Source of the DNA: Faecalibacterium hattorii
GTDB taxonomy: Bacteria > Bacillota > Clostridia > Oscillospirales > Ruminococcaceae
Length of the DNA stretch: 64,000 bases
Reading direction: 5' to 3'
Assembly (NCBI RefSeq): GCF_003287455.1
Contig: NZ_PRLC01000007.1
Span: 1-64,000 of the forward strand
A model generated the notes under the pieces. That model did not search any database. It saw nothing but the letters and a program-made list of their open reading frames with translations, and was not told the DNA's origin. Both the position numbers and the translations under genes were made by a program. The first letter of the stretch is position 1, and each line of letters opens with the position of its first letter. Positions 16,373 to 27,283 of this stretch are shown here, piece after piece.

Positions 16373-16735
16373 GAATGCCTTTTGCAATGCCTCTGCTTTC
16401 CACTTTATCAAGCACATCACACATATTGCGTGGGCCTCCTTTCCTGTCATCGGTGCTGGTATTATATGCGTCTTCAAATCGGTGGTCATTCGTCATGATG
16501 CTCAACAACTGAAGCGTTTCCTGCACATGCGTCAGATCCTGTGAACTTGGCACATAATCGCCTTTCTCTCTTTTCTGCACAAAGTAGTCTGCAACCACCT
16601 TGAAATCGCTTTGGAACAGCTCTACCTGCTCACGGTTCAGATACGCGATCTGGAATCTGCGCCTAGAACTTGCTTTCCGTTGAATAACAGCACGTTTACG
16701 ATATCAGAGAATACATCAAAGTAGATGTTCAGCAT
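16373..16735 (-). pseudogene. Rpn/PD-(D/E)XK transposase-family nuclease, internally deleted
   Basis: The minus strand starts with a ribosome site (GAGGTG) and MLNIYFDVFSDIVNVLLFNG, the usual beginning of this family, then stops after about 30 residues. In another frame the C-terminal part resumes: RFQIAYLNREQVELF, then VADYFVQKREKGDY and NMCDVLDKVESRGIAKG. The catalytic PD-(D/E)XK middle (about 150 residues) is missing, and the frame continues through the terminator without a proper stop. It is therefore a deletion derivative with a frame change. Confidence 0.75.
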
Positions 16736-16796
16736 GGTATCACCTCGCAGATGTGAGTCACTTGTTATTATTGTACCTTCTTTCTGTTCACAAAAC

Positions 16797-16921
16797 AAGA
16801 CGCAAAAAAACCTCCGGCTTCTTATCACAGAAACCGGGGGGCTTTGTTCGCTTTATTGGTGCTTTCTCAAGCCCTCACGCAAAACCTTGCGGGGGCTCTT
16901 GATCGCAGCCGGGGGCGGGTG
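16797..16921 (-). repeat. Decayed duplicate of the ppdK 3' end and terminator
   Basis: This stretch matches 18916-19030 almost base for base. It has the hairpin, TTTATTGGTGCTTT, AAGCCCTCACGCAA and then the last codons of ppdK (read as AAIKSPRK on the minus strand). In this copy the ppdK stop codon TAA has become GTT. Homology ends a few bases into the coding part. Between here and the next gene (16922-17100) I see only a 22-residue orphan frame ending EENLEKIIAEMG, which may be another gene remnant. Confidence 0.7.
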
Positions 16922-17100
16922 CCAAAATTGCAGAGCGTTCGGAGTAACGATGATACGTTATTTGTGAATTTCCAGTGTGTTTTACCCCATCTCCGCAATG
17001 ATCTTCTCCAAATTTTCTTCCTGCAAATAGAATTCCGGCAGTTTGCCTTGTCATATAGAACGAATGGGCGGCGTTTGCAAGGAGCAGTCATACACAAAAC

Positions 17101-17132
17101 GCCCCCGGCTTCCTGTCATGGAAACCGGGGGC
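17101..17132 (-). terminator. Terminator of the C69 dipeptidase gene
   Basis: GCCCCCGGCTTCC (17101-17113) pairs with 17120-17132 (one mismatch). On the minus strand it is followed by GTTTTG. Confidence 0.75.
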
Positions 17133-17172
17133 GCTGCGGTTTTATGGGAAACGCCTCAGGCGCTGCAAAGCC

Positions 17173-18756
17173 TCAGTGCAGCAGAGAGCTGACCCATGCC
17201 CGGGCGGCCGTCTTGGCCTGGAGCTTATTGTACATTTTCAGAGTGGTGTTGTACACCTTCTGGCTCATGGCATTGCTGGCGTTGGTGGCGGCAGCCTGCT
17301 TGGCCTCAAGTGTGTCGGCGGCGGCAACGGCGGCCTTCATATCGGCGTAGTCGGCCATGATCTCCTGCTGGAGCGCGGCATAGCTGGCCTTGGCTGCTGT
17401 CCGATCCTTTGCGGTGACCTGATTGCCATTGCTGCCGTAGGTCAGCAGGTTGGAGAGGGCGTCACGCACGCCGTAGAAGGAGTCGGTCCAGTCGTCCGGG
17501 TAGGTATAGTAGCGGCCTTTGGCATCCTGATACCAGACGCCCTCGGTGGGCTGCTCGTCGGAACGGGTGACTTTATGGACCGAGACCTTGTAGACATCTG
17601 CGGTGTCGGTGGTCAGCATCGGATAGTAAGGGACGAAGGCGTTGTACACGTCGTCATCAAAAGCGGTCCACTCGGTAATGGCGGTGTTCAGATCGCCGGT
17701 GGCGCTCACCTGGAACAGATGAGTCTCCACATTGCCCGTCTTGCCGATGGGCTCGGTCTGAAAGAAGTGGATGGAATCCTCCACCGAGAACTTCTTGGTC
17801 AGCTGGATGTTGGAGTAGACCGGGACGATGGCACCGTTCTCGCCGACGTTGCTGATAGCAAAGTCGGTCTCGCTGTAGTTGTCCTTCGTAAAGGTGTCGG
17901 TGCCGTACAGGTAGTTCAGGCCGGCTGCCATGCGGTCCGATGCGATGTCGCCGTTATAGGAGGCATCCAGATCGATGACATTGGCAGCGGCGTCGCCCAC
18001 AAAGGTACCGGCCTTCTGGGCTACGGAGATCAGGTTGGCGGAGGCCACCACGTTGTCGGTGTCATCCAGATCGATCTTGCCCATAGCGGCGATGTTGGGC
18101 TGCATGAAGACCACGCTGGAGGAGAGCTTCAGGGCAAGGTAGGTGTGGCCCGTCAGGTTCTCCACGAACCAGGTCTCGTTCTGGTCGGCAATGAACACGC
18201 CGGAGCCGCCGGCTGCACCGGCGTTGTCGTAGATGGAGGTCAGCAGGGCAACACCCTCGCGGGCCGTGGAAGCTTCGCTCAGCAGCACCGTGGTGATCTC
18301 GGCTTCTTCAATGCCGTTGTCCACATAGGGGTCTACGCTCAGCACGGCGTCGGTACCGTAGAGAGACTCGGTAGCAGAGACCATGACGCCCTTCTCGTTG
18401 GTGCCAGCCTCCTCATAGGGGGTGTGCTCGTGGGTGCTGTCGCAGTCCGGGCAGACACCCAGACCGTTGTCGTCCCGGCGGGCGGTGTAGCGGTAGCTGT
18501 CGTGGGTGAAGGTGTAGGTAAAGCCGTAGCAGCCCTCGTACACCTCGCCCGCGGTGTGCTTCCCGGCGGGGCTGATGTTGAACAGCTTGTTGTAATCGTT
18601 GGTGCCCAGATCCTCGATCCGGCCAAACATGGTGGTGCCGTCCTCGGTGAGGTCGCTGCCGACATAGAGTGCCGTGCAGGCGAAGGCAGAAGGAACCACG
18701 GCAAGCGTCATCGCACAGGCGATGAAAGCCGCAGCAATTTTCTTCTTCAAAGACAT
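17173..18756 (-). CDS. C69-family dipeptidase, secreted
   Basis: An N-terminal nucleophile hydrolase that cleaves dipeptides. The 527-residue precursor has a signal peptide ending in SAFA, directly followed by CTALYVGSDLT. That Cys would be the N-terminal catalytic residue after cleavage, as expected for family C69 (PepD). Later motifs include ATESLYG and FIADQNETWFVENLTGHTY. The start at 18756 has GAGAGGGATC upstream; the longer frame does not. A CPDCDSTHEHTPYEEAG insertion near residue 100 could bind a metal. It is monocistronic. Confidence 0.9.
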   Translation of the reverse strand: MSLKKKIAAAFIACAMTLAVVPSAFACTALYVGSDLTEDGTTMFGRIEDLGTNDYNKLFNISPAGKHTAGEVYEGCYGFTYTFTHDSYRYTARRDDNGLGVCPDCDSTHEHTPYEEAGTNEKGVMVSATESLYGTDAVLSVDPYVDNGIEEAEITTVLLSEASTAREGVALLTSIYDNAGAAGGSGVFIADQNETWFVENLTGHTYLALKLSSSVVFMQPNIAAMGKIDLDDTDNVVASANLISVAQKAGTFVGDAAANVIDLDASYNGDIASDRMAAGLNYLYGTDTFTKDNYSETDFAISNVGENGAIVPVYSNIQLTKKFSVEDSIHFFQTEPIGKTGNVETHLFQVSATGDLNTAITEWTAFDDDVYNAFVPYYPMLTTDTADVYKVSVHKVTRSDEQPTEGVWYQDAKGRYYTYPDDWTDSFYGVRDALSNLLTYGSNGNQVTAKDRTAAKASYAALQQEIMADYADMKAAVAAADTLEAKQAAATNASNAMSQKVYNTTLKMYNKLQAKTAARAWVSSLLH

Positions 18757-18927
18757 AATAGTATCGATCCCTCTCTTGTTGATTGTCGGCATTTCGTCGG
18801 CAGGTGTCATAATACACCCATTTTAACTAAAATGCAAGTATTTTCCCGAAATTTTAGCATATATTCATTTTTATATGGTATATATTCATACTATGTTTTT
18901 CATCTGCCCCTCCGTGAGCGCAAAAAA

Positions 18928-18961
18928 CCGCCCCGGCTTCCTCTTTCGGAAACCGAGGCGG
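18928..18961 (-). terminator. ppdK terminator
   Basis: CCGCCCCGGCTTCC (18928-18941) pairs with 18948-18961. On the minus strand it is followed by TTTTTTGCG. Confidence 0.8.
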
Positions 18962-19000
18962 TCATATACTTTATTGGTGCTTTCCCAAGCCCTCACGCAA

Positions 19001-21667
<2,667 letters not shown>

Positions 21668-21771
21668 GCGTTGTTTACCTCCCAATTGTGGCCCCCGGTG
21701 CTTTGCTCCGGCGGTCTCATCGTTTGCTCACAATTCTGATACGATGAACATTGTCATGTGAATGCTAAACC

Positions 21772-21780
21772 ATTATACCA
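21772..21780 (-). promoter_or_regulatory. Extended -10 promoter of ppdK
   Basis: On the minus strand: TGG directly before TATAAT (21772-21777). The -35 candidate TGGCAA is weak, as expected for an extended -10 type. Confidence 0.55.
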
Positions 21781-21843
21781 GAAAATCCACGTCTTGCCAC
21801 CATGCAAAACACCGAATTTGTTTGATAATTTTTGTGCAATCCC

Positions 21844-21872
21844 TTGCATTTTACTCAGTTTTTGAGTAATAT
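21844..21872 (+). promoter_or_regulatory. Promoter with a palindrome in its spacer, upstream of the GlmU-type gene
   Basis: TTGCAT (21844-21849), 17-bp spacer, TAATAT (21867-21872). The spacer holds TTACTCA-GTTTT-TGAGTAA (21851-21869), a perfect inverted repeat that could be an operator. The 175-nt leader to the gene contains TTGGATA...TATCCAA (hairpin near 21926-21947) and two copies of the TGGATACAA motif. No ORF with a ribosome site lies between 21668 and 22046. Confidence 0.55.
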
Positions 21873-22046
21873 AGAATGGGAGAGATTTCGAGAGGTTTTT
21901 AGTTTCTGGAGCCGTTTTCGGCTTGTTGGATACAACTTTCTATCCAATGTGCAGGATCGTGGACAATGTACCAGAAATTTGTCGGAGTTTCTCCTCATCA
22001 TGGATACAACAAAAAGGTCATTTCGTCCCGAAGGAGGGATCAGTTT

Positions 22047-22802
22047 ATGGAATCTGTTTCCAATAGCGCGCTGGAGGCTGCCCGCGCAAAGCTGGCCGAA
22101 GCCGAGGCAAAGCGGGAAACGCTCCTGCTGCGCCACATCGCAAACGGCGTAAACATCGCAAGCCGCACCGTGGAGATCGACGATGGCGTGGTCATTGCGC
22201 CGGGTGCCACCATTCTGGCGGGCACCATCCTGCGCGGCAAGACCGTCATCGGCGCGGGCTGCGTCATTGGCCCCAACAGCCTCATCGAGGACAGCACCGT
22301 GGACGAGGGCACCACCGTCAACGCCAGCCAAGTTTACGGCAGCCACCTCGGCCCCCACAACAACATCGGCCCCTTCACCCATGTGCGGGTGAACACCGTC
22401 ACCGATTACGGCGTCCATCTGGGCGCTTACGTGGAGACCAAAAACTCCAACTTTGCCCGCGGCAACACGGTCAGTCACCTGACCTACATCGGCGACAGCG
22501 ACGTGGGCAAGTACTGCAACTTCGGCTGCGGCACCGTCACCTGCAACTACGACGGCAAGGATAAGTTCCGCACGCAGATCGGCGACTACTGCTTCATCGG
22601 CTGCAACACCAACTTGGTGGCCCCGGTCAAGGTAGGCGACGGCGCCTATACCGCTGCAGGCAGCACCATCACCAAGGATGTGCCCGCACAGGCGCTGGGC
22701 ATCGCCCGCGACCGCCAGACCAACCTCGAAGGCTGGGCTGCCCCCAAGATGGAAGCCTACATCGCCAAAAAGAAGAAGCTGGAGGATGCGCAGGGCAAGT
22801 AA
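22047..22802 (+). CDS. Left-handed beta-helix acetyltransferase, GlmU C-terminal type
   Basis: A 251-residue protein equivalent to only the acetyltransferase half of bifunctional GlmU. An N-terminal helix is followed by hexapeptide repeats (VVIAPGATILAGTI...), the region IGPFTHVRVNT with a downstream His (YGVHLGAYVETKNS), and TCNYDGKDKFRTQIGD. The last matches the CoA/substrate part of GlmU. It would acetylate glucosamine-1-phosphate for UDP-GlcNAc synthesis. The uridylyltransferase half is absent and must be supplied elsewhere. GAAGGAGGGATC precedes the ATG; the longer frame from 21966 lacks a site. Confidence 0.85.
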   Translation: MESVSNSALEAARAKLAEAEAKRETLLLRHIANGVNIASRTVEIDDGVVIAPGATILAGTILRGKTVIGAGCVIGPNSLIEDSTVDEGTTVNASQVYGSHLGPHNNIGPFTHVRVNTVTDYGVHLGAYVETKNSNFARGNTVSHLTYIGDSDVGKYCNFGCGTVTCNYDGKDKFRTQIGDYCFIGCNTNLVAPVKVGDGAYTAAGSTITKDVPAQALGIARDRQTNLEGWAAPKMEAYIAKKKKLEDAQGK

Positions 22803-22833
22803 GCGTCCGCCGCTCCTCCATCGGGCTGCTGCA

Positions 22834-22940
22834 AACTCCTTCCGGCATCGCTGATGCGATGCCACCTCCCTCAATGAGGGAGGCTTTCGGCCCCCTCTCC
22901 GAGGGGGCTGGCACGGCAAAGCCGTGACTGGGGGAGTTTA
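22834..22940. repeat. 107-bp MITE-like intergenic repeat
   Basis: Bounded by the inverted ends AAACTCC and GGAGTTT. Inside are three hairpins: GGCATCGC/GCGATGCC, CCTCCCTC/GAGGGAGG and GGCCCCCTC/GAGGGGGC. A TGGCACGGC/GCCGTGACT element follows. The 27158-27263 element has the same order and length. No coding capacity is seen. Confidence 0.75.
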
Positions 22941-23004
22941 CTGCGGCCTTTTTCGCGTTTGACGATATTTCGATTCAAAATGTATATCTTTTTATCCGCG
23001 CGTA

Positions 23005-23013
23005 TGATATACT
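23005..23013 (+). promoter_or_regulatory. Extended -10 promoter of pth-mfd
   Basis: TGA followed by TATACT (23008-23013), about 50 bp before the pth start. No clear -35. Confidence 0.5.
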
Positions 23014-23065
23014 AAGAACTTGCTTTCAAAGCATCATCAAAAAACAGGAAAAGGCAAGTCACGAT

Positions 23066-23644
23066 ATGAATGCAACTGACATCTGGCTGATCGCCGGGCT
23101 GGGCAACCCGGAGCCCAAATACGACGGCACCCGCCACAACGCCGGGTTCGCCGCGCTGGACTCCCTCGCCGCCAAGTGGGGCATCGCGGTCAGCAAAACC
23201 AAATTTCAGGGCCTGTGGGGCCAAGGGGATGTGGACGGCCACAAGGTCGTGCTGCTCAAGCCCCTGACCTACATGAATCTTTCGGGCGACTCCATCGCCC
23301 CGCTGGCGGGCTTCTTCAAAATCCCCGCCGACCACGTCATCGTCCTGTGCGACGATATCACCCAGAACCCCGGCAAGCTCCGCATCCGGCCCTCCGGTTC
23401 GGCGGGCGGCCACAACGGCCTGAAGAGCATCATCGCCCGCCTCGGCGGCGAGAACTTCCCCCGCATCCGCATCGGCGTCGGAGCCAAGCCCCGCCCGGAC
23501 TACGATCTGGCCGACTGGGTGCTGGGCAAGTTCCCGCCCGACGATGCCAAGGCCATGGCCGACCGGTATCCCGATTTGGAGGCCGCAGCCAAGCTCATCA
23601 TGGATGGCAAGCTGGGGCTGGCACAGAGCAAGTATAATGGATGA
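23066..23644 (+). CDS. pth: Peptidyl-tRNA hydrolase
   Basis: Releases peptides from prematurely dropped peptidyl-tRNA. The 192-residue product carries the family signature: AGLGNPEPKYDGTRHNAGF with catalytic His (about residue 27), LLKPLTYMNLSG and SAGGHNGLKSI. Length is normal. It is followed 54 bp later by mfd with a hairpin between, an arrangement common in Firmicutes. Confidence 0.97.
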   Translation: MNATDIWLIAGLGNPEPKYDGTRHNAGFAALDSLAAKWGIAVSKTKFQGLWGQGDVDGHKVVLLKPLTYMNLSGDSIAPLAGFFKIPADHVIVLCDDITQNPGKLRIRPSGSAGGHNGLKSIIARLGGENFPRIRIGVGAKPRPDYDLADWVLGKFPPDDAKAMADRYPDLEAAAKLIMDGKLGLAQSKYNG

Positions 23645-23670
23645 TTGCGCTGCGTTGCAGCGCAATCATC
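23640..23670 (+). other. Perfect hairpin spanning the pth stop codon
   Basis: GATGATTGCGCTGC (23640-23653), loop GTT, then the perfect complement to 23670. It includes the pth stop (23642-23644) and lacks a T-run, so it is more likely an mRNA processing or stability element than a terminator. Confidence 0.6.
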
Positions 23671-23698
23671 CTCAGCCCACTGCGAAAGGAGGTCCACG

Positions 23699-26600
23699 AT
23701 GTACGAATCCCTGCTGAAAAACACGGCAGAGTACCAGAAAATTTCTGCGAGCCTTGCCGCGCCGGGCCCGGCAGCGCTGTTCGGGCTGCCTCCGGCGGGC
23801 CGGGCGCTGCTGTATGCGGTGCTGCAAAAAGACCTTGGGCGGGTGCTCTGCATCGTGACGCCCGGCGAGGCTGAGGCCACCCACTTTGCGGATGACCTCA
23901 AGGCGCTGGGGCTGACGGCAGCGGTCTTCCCGCCCCGCGACTTCATGCTCCGCCCGGTGGAGGGCGCGGGCCGCGAGTACGAGTACCGGCGGCTGTCGGT
24001 GCTGGGCGCACTGGCGGGCGGGCGGCTGAATGCCGTCTGCGTCCCGGCGGAGGCGCTTTTGCAGTACACCGTCCCCCGCGACGAGTTTTTGAAGAACACC
24101 CTCACCCTCAAGCCCGGCATGGTCTACAACCGGGAGGCGCTGGTGGAGCGGCTCTTCTCCGCCGGATACGTCCGCCGCAGTCAGGTGGACGGCCCCGGCC
24201 AGTTCAGCGTCCGCGGCGACATCGTGGACATTTACGCCCCCGATATGCGCCAGCCCGCCCGTATCGAATACTGGGACGACGAGATTGATTCGCTGGCCTC
24301 CTTCGACCTGCTGACCCAGCGGCGGGACGGCACACTGGAAAAAATTTACCTCTCCCCCGCCCGCGAGGTGCTGTTCGGTAGCACGGCCGACACCGCCGAG
24401 GCCCTGCGCGCGGCTCAGAAGAAAGCCCGCGGCAAGCACCGCGCCGCGCTGGAAAAGGCCATGGAAGCCGACCTGTCCCAGCTGGACTCCGGCCTGATGC
24501 CCGAAGCCATGGACAAATACTATGGTCTCCGCTACCCCGCCCCGGCCACCCTGCTGGACCATCTCGACAGCCCCCTCTTCGTGCTGGACGAAGTGGGCGG
24601 CATCCGGGACGCTCAGAAGGCCACCGAGTTCCGCCGCAGCGAAGAGCTGACCGGTCTGCTGGAAGAGGGCGTCCTCTGCCCCGGTCTGGACGTGCTGTAT
24701 CAGACCATGGACGACCTCATCATCGCCGCCCAGAAGCAGAGCACCCTGCTGTGCGAAAACTTCCTGCGCGGCATGAACGAGTTCCAGTTGAAAGCCCTCA
24801 TCAACGCCGAGGCCTTTGCCGCCCCCAACTGGGGCGGTGACATGGCGTCCCTCCGGGAGGACCTTGACCCCCTCATCGCGCAGGGGTATGCGGTCACCCT
24901 CTTCGCCGGCACGCCCAAGGGCGCAGCGGCCCTGACCCGCGACCTTGCGGACAAGGGCTACGCCGTCAGCATGAGCCGGGACGTCCGCCCCGCCAAGGGG
25001 CTGGTGCAGGTGCTGCCCGGCCACCTGACCGCCGGGTGCAACTTTCCCTTCGCCCGCATGGCGGTCATCTCCTCCCGGCGGCACGGGCTGGACGAAGCCT
25101 CCGCCGAAGCGAAGAAGCGGAAAAAGAATAAGAACGCCCTGTCCAGCCTGTCGGACATCAAGCCCGGCGACTATGTGGTGCACCAGAGCCACGGCATCGG
25201 CATGTATGCGGGCATCCAGCGTCTTGAGGTGCAGGGTGCCATCAAGGATTACCTGAAGATCCAGTATTCCGGCTCGGACGTGCTGTATGTTCCTGTCACC
25301 CAGTTGGACCTGCTCAGCCGCTACACCGCCCCCGGCGACGAGGAAAAGGTGAAGCTGGCAAAGCTGGGCGGAACCGAGTGGCAGCGCACCCGCGCCAAGG
25401 TCAAAAAGGCCACCGAGGAGATGGCGCAGGAGCTCATTGAGCTGTACGCCCGCCGTCGACAGGCCACAGGCTACGCCTTCCCGCCCGACGGCGACTGGCA
25501 GAGCGACTTCGAGGCCCGGTTCGAGTACGACGAGACCGACGACCAGCTCAACGCCACCTCCGAGATCAAAAAGGATATGGAGCGCGGCTATCCCATGGAC
25601 CGTCTGCTCTGCGGCGACGTGGGCGTGGGTAAGACCGAAGTGGCCCTGCGGGCCGCGTTCAAGTGCGTCATGGGCGGCAAGCAGTGCGCCATCCTTGCGC
25701 CCACCACCCTGCTGGCGTGGCAGCACTACAACACCATCCTTTCCCGGATGGAAGCTTTCCCCGTCAAGGTCGGGATGCTCTCCCGCTTCCGCACCGCCAA
25801 GCAGCAGAAAGAGACCCTGCGGGGCTTGCAGGCGGGCAGCGTGGACATCGTGGTGGGTACCCACCGGCTGCTGTCGAAGGACGTCCGCTTCCACGACCTC
25901 GGCCTTGTCATCATCGACGAAGAGCAGCGCTTCGGCGTCAAGCACAAGGAAAAGCTGAAGGAAAACTTCATCGGCGTGGATATGCTGACCCTCTCGGCCA
26001 CCCCCATCCCCCGCACCCTGAACATGGCCATGAGCGGCATCCGGGACCTGTCCACCATCGAGCAGCCGCCCATCGAGCGGCAGCCTGTGGAGACGTTCGT
26101 TTTGGAGTACAACGACATCATCCTCGCCGAAGCCATGAAGAAGGAGTTGGCCCGCGGCGGTCAGGTCTACTACCTGCACAACCGGGTGGACAACATTGAG
26201 TCCTGCGCCGCCCACGTCAGCCAGATGGTACCCGGTGCCCGCATCGGCATCGCCCACGGCAAGATGACTGAGGAGGAGCTGAACCCCGTCTGGCAGCACC
26301 TGCTGAACGGTGAGATCGACATCCTCGTCTGCACCACCCTCATCGAAACGGGCATTGACGTGCGCAACTGCAACACCCTTATCATCGAGGACGCCGACCG
26401 GATGGGTCTGGCTCAGCTCTACCAGATCCGGGGCCGGGTAGGCCGTTCGGGCCGGAAAGCCTACGCCTACTTCACCTTCCGGCGGGACAAGACCCTTTCC
26501 GACATTGCCCAGAAGCGGCTTTCCGCCATCCGGGAGTTCACGGCCTTCGGCTCCGGTTTCCGCATCGCCATGCGCGACCTCCAAATTCGCGGCGCGGGCA

Positions 26601-27160
26601 GTCTGCTGGGCCACAGCCAGCACGGCCACATGGAGGCCGTAGGCTATGACCTCTATGTCAAGATGCTGGGGCAGGCCATCGCGCGGGCCAAAGGCGAGCC
26701 CATCCAGCGGGACAAGAGCGAATGCCTTGTGGATCTGCGGGTGGACGCCTACATCCCCGAAAAATATATTGCCGACGGCCCCGGCCGGATCGAGGCCTAC
26801 AAGCGGATCGCCGCCATCCAGACCCCCGAAGATGCCGCCGACGTGCTGGACGAGCTGATCGACCGCTACGGCGACCCGCCCCCTTCGGTCAGCGACCTTG
26901 TCAATGTCTCCCTTGTCCGCGTTCAGGCCACCGCCGTGGGCGTGTATGAGGTCACCCAGAAAAAGGACACCCTCGTGCTTCAGGTGGAGACGCTGGACGT
27001 GCCCATGATCCGGGGGCTGCTCGTGGCCTTCAATGGCCGCGTCACCGCCGGGGCGGGCAGCAAGCCCTACCTCTCCGTCACTCTTCAGAAGGACGAAAAG
27101 CCACTGGAATTGCTGCAAAGCATCCTGAAGGCAATGGGAGAGATCTTAAAAGATAAATAA
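23699..27160 (+). CDS. mfd: Transcription-repair coupling factor
   Basis: Removes RNA polymerase stalled at DNA damage and recruits UvrA. The 1153-residue product has a UvrB-like N-terminal module, the polymerase-interacting domain (KPGDYVVHQSHGIGMYAGI), and a RecG-like translocase with Walker A GDVGVGKTEVA and DEEQ box (IIDEEQRFGVKHKEK). The TRCF C-terminal domain is present. The start at 23699 has AAAGGAGGTCCACG; the longer frame from 23645 lies in the hairpin. The stop codon TAA is formed by the terminal repeat of a MITE-like element (27158-27263). Confidence 0.97.
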   Translation: MYESLLKNTAEYQKISASLAAPGPAALFGLPPAGRALLYAVLQKDLGRVLCIVTPGEAEATHFADDLKALGLTAAVFPPRDFMLRPVEGAGREYEYRRLSVLGALAGGRLNAVCVPAEALLQYTVPRDEFLKNTLTLKPGMVYNREALVERLFSAGYVRRSQVDGPGQFSVRGDIVDIYAPDMRQPARIEYWDDEIDSLASFDLLTQRRDGTLEKIYLSPAREVLFGSTADTAEALRAAQKKARGKHRAALEKAMEADLSQLDSGLMPEAMDKYYGLRYPAPATLLDHLDSPLFVLDEVGGIRDAQKATEFRRSEELTGLLEEGVLCPGLDVLYQTMDDLIIAAQKQSTLLCENFLRGMNEFQLKALINAEAFAAPNWGGDMASLREDLDPLIAQGYAVTLFAGTPKGAAALTRDLADKGYAVSMSRDVRPAKGLVQVLPGHLTAGCNFPFARMAVISSRRHGLDEASAEAKKRKKNKNALSSLSDIKPGDYVVHQSHGIGMYAGIQRLEVQGAIKDYLKIQYSGSDVLYVPVTQLDLLSRYTAPGDEEKVKLAKLGGTEWQRTRAKVKKATEEMAQELIELYARRRQATGYAFPPDGDWQSDFEARFEYDETDDQLNATSEIKKDMERGYPMDRLLCGDVGVGKTEVALRAAFKCVMGGKQCAILAPTTLLAWQHYNTILSRMEAFPVKVGMLSRFRTAKQQKETLRGLQAGSVDIVVGTHRLLSKDVRFHDLGLVIIDEEQRFGVKHKEKLKENFIGVDMLTLSATPIPRTLNMAMSGIRDLSTIEQPPIERQPVETFVLEYNDIILAEAMKKELARGGQVYYLHNRVDNIESCAAHVSQMVPGARIGIAHGKMTEEELNPVWQHLLNGEIDILVCTTLIETGIDVRNCNTLIIEDADRMGLAQLYQIRGRVGRSGRKAYAYFTFRRDKTLSDIAQKRLSAIREFTAFGSGFRIAMRDLQIRGAGSLLGHSQHGHMEAVGYDLYVKMLGQAIARAKGEPIQRDKSECLVDLRVDAYIPEKYIADGPGRIEAYKRIAAIQTPEDAADVLDELIDRYGDPPPSVSDLVNVSLVRVQATAVGVYEVTQKKDTLVLQVETLDVPMIRGLLVAFNGRVTAGAGSKPYLSVTLQKDEKPLELLQSILKAMGEILKDK

Positions 27161-27263
27161 CTCCTTCCGTCATCGCATTCGCGATGCCACCTCACTCCCG
27201 GAGGGAGGCTTTTGGCCCCCTCCCAGAGGGGGCTGTCGAGCGAACGCGAGACTGAGGGAGTTA
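27158..27263. repeat. 106-bp MITE-like intergenic repeat abutting mfd
   Basis: Same architecture as 22834-22940. Ends are TAACTCC and GGAGTTA, with hairpins ATCGCATTCGCGAT, CTCCCGGAG and GGCCCCCTC/GAGGGGGC, then GCGAACGCGAGACTGAGGGAG. The first bases double as the mfd stop codon. Confidence 0.75.
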
Positions 27264-27283
27264 CAAAAAATAGGAGTATATTT

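Noticed and set aside
23672-27118. 1148-codon minus-strand ORF
   Set aside because: Antisense shadow of mfd, rich in Gly/His/Leu as expected of complementary GC-rich codons.
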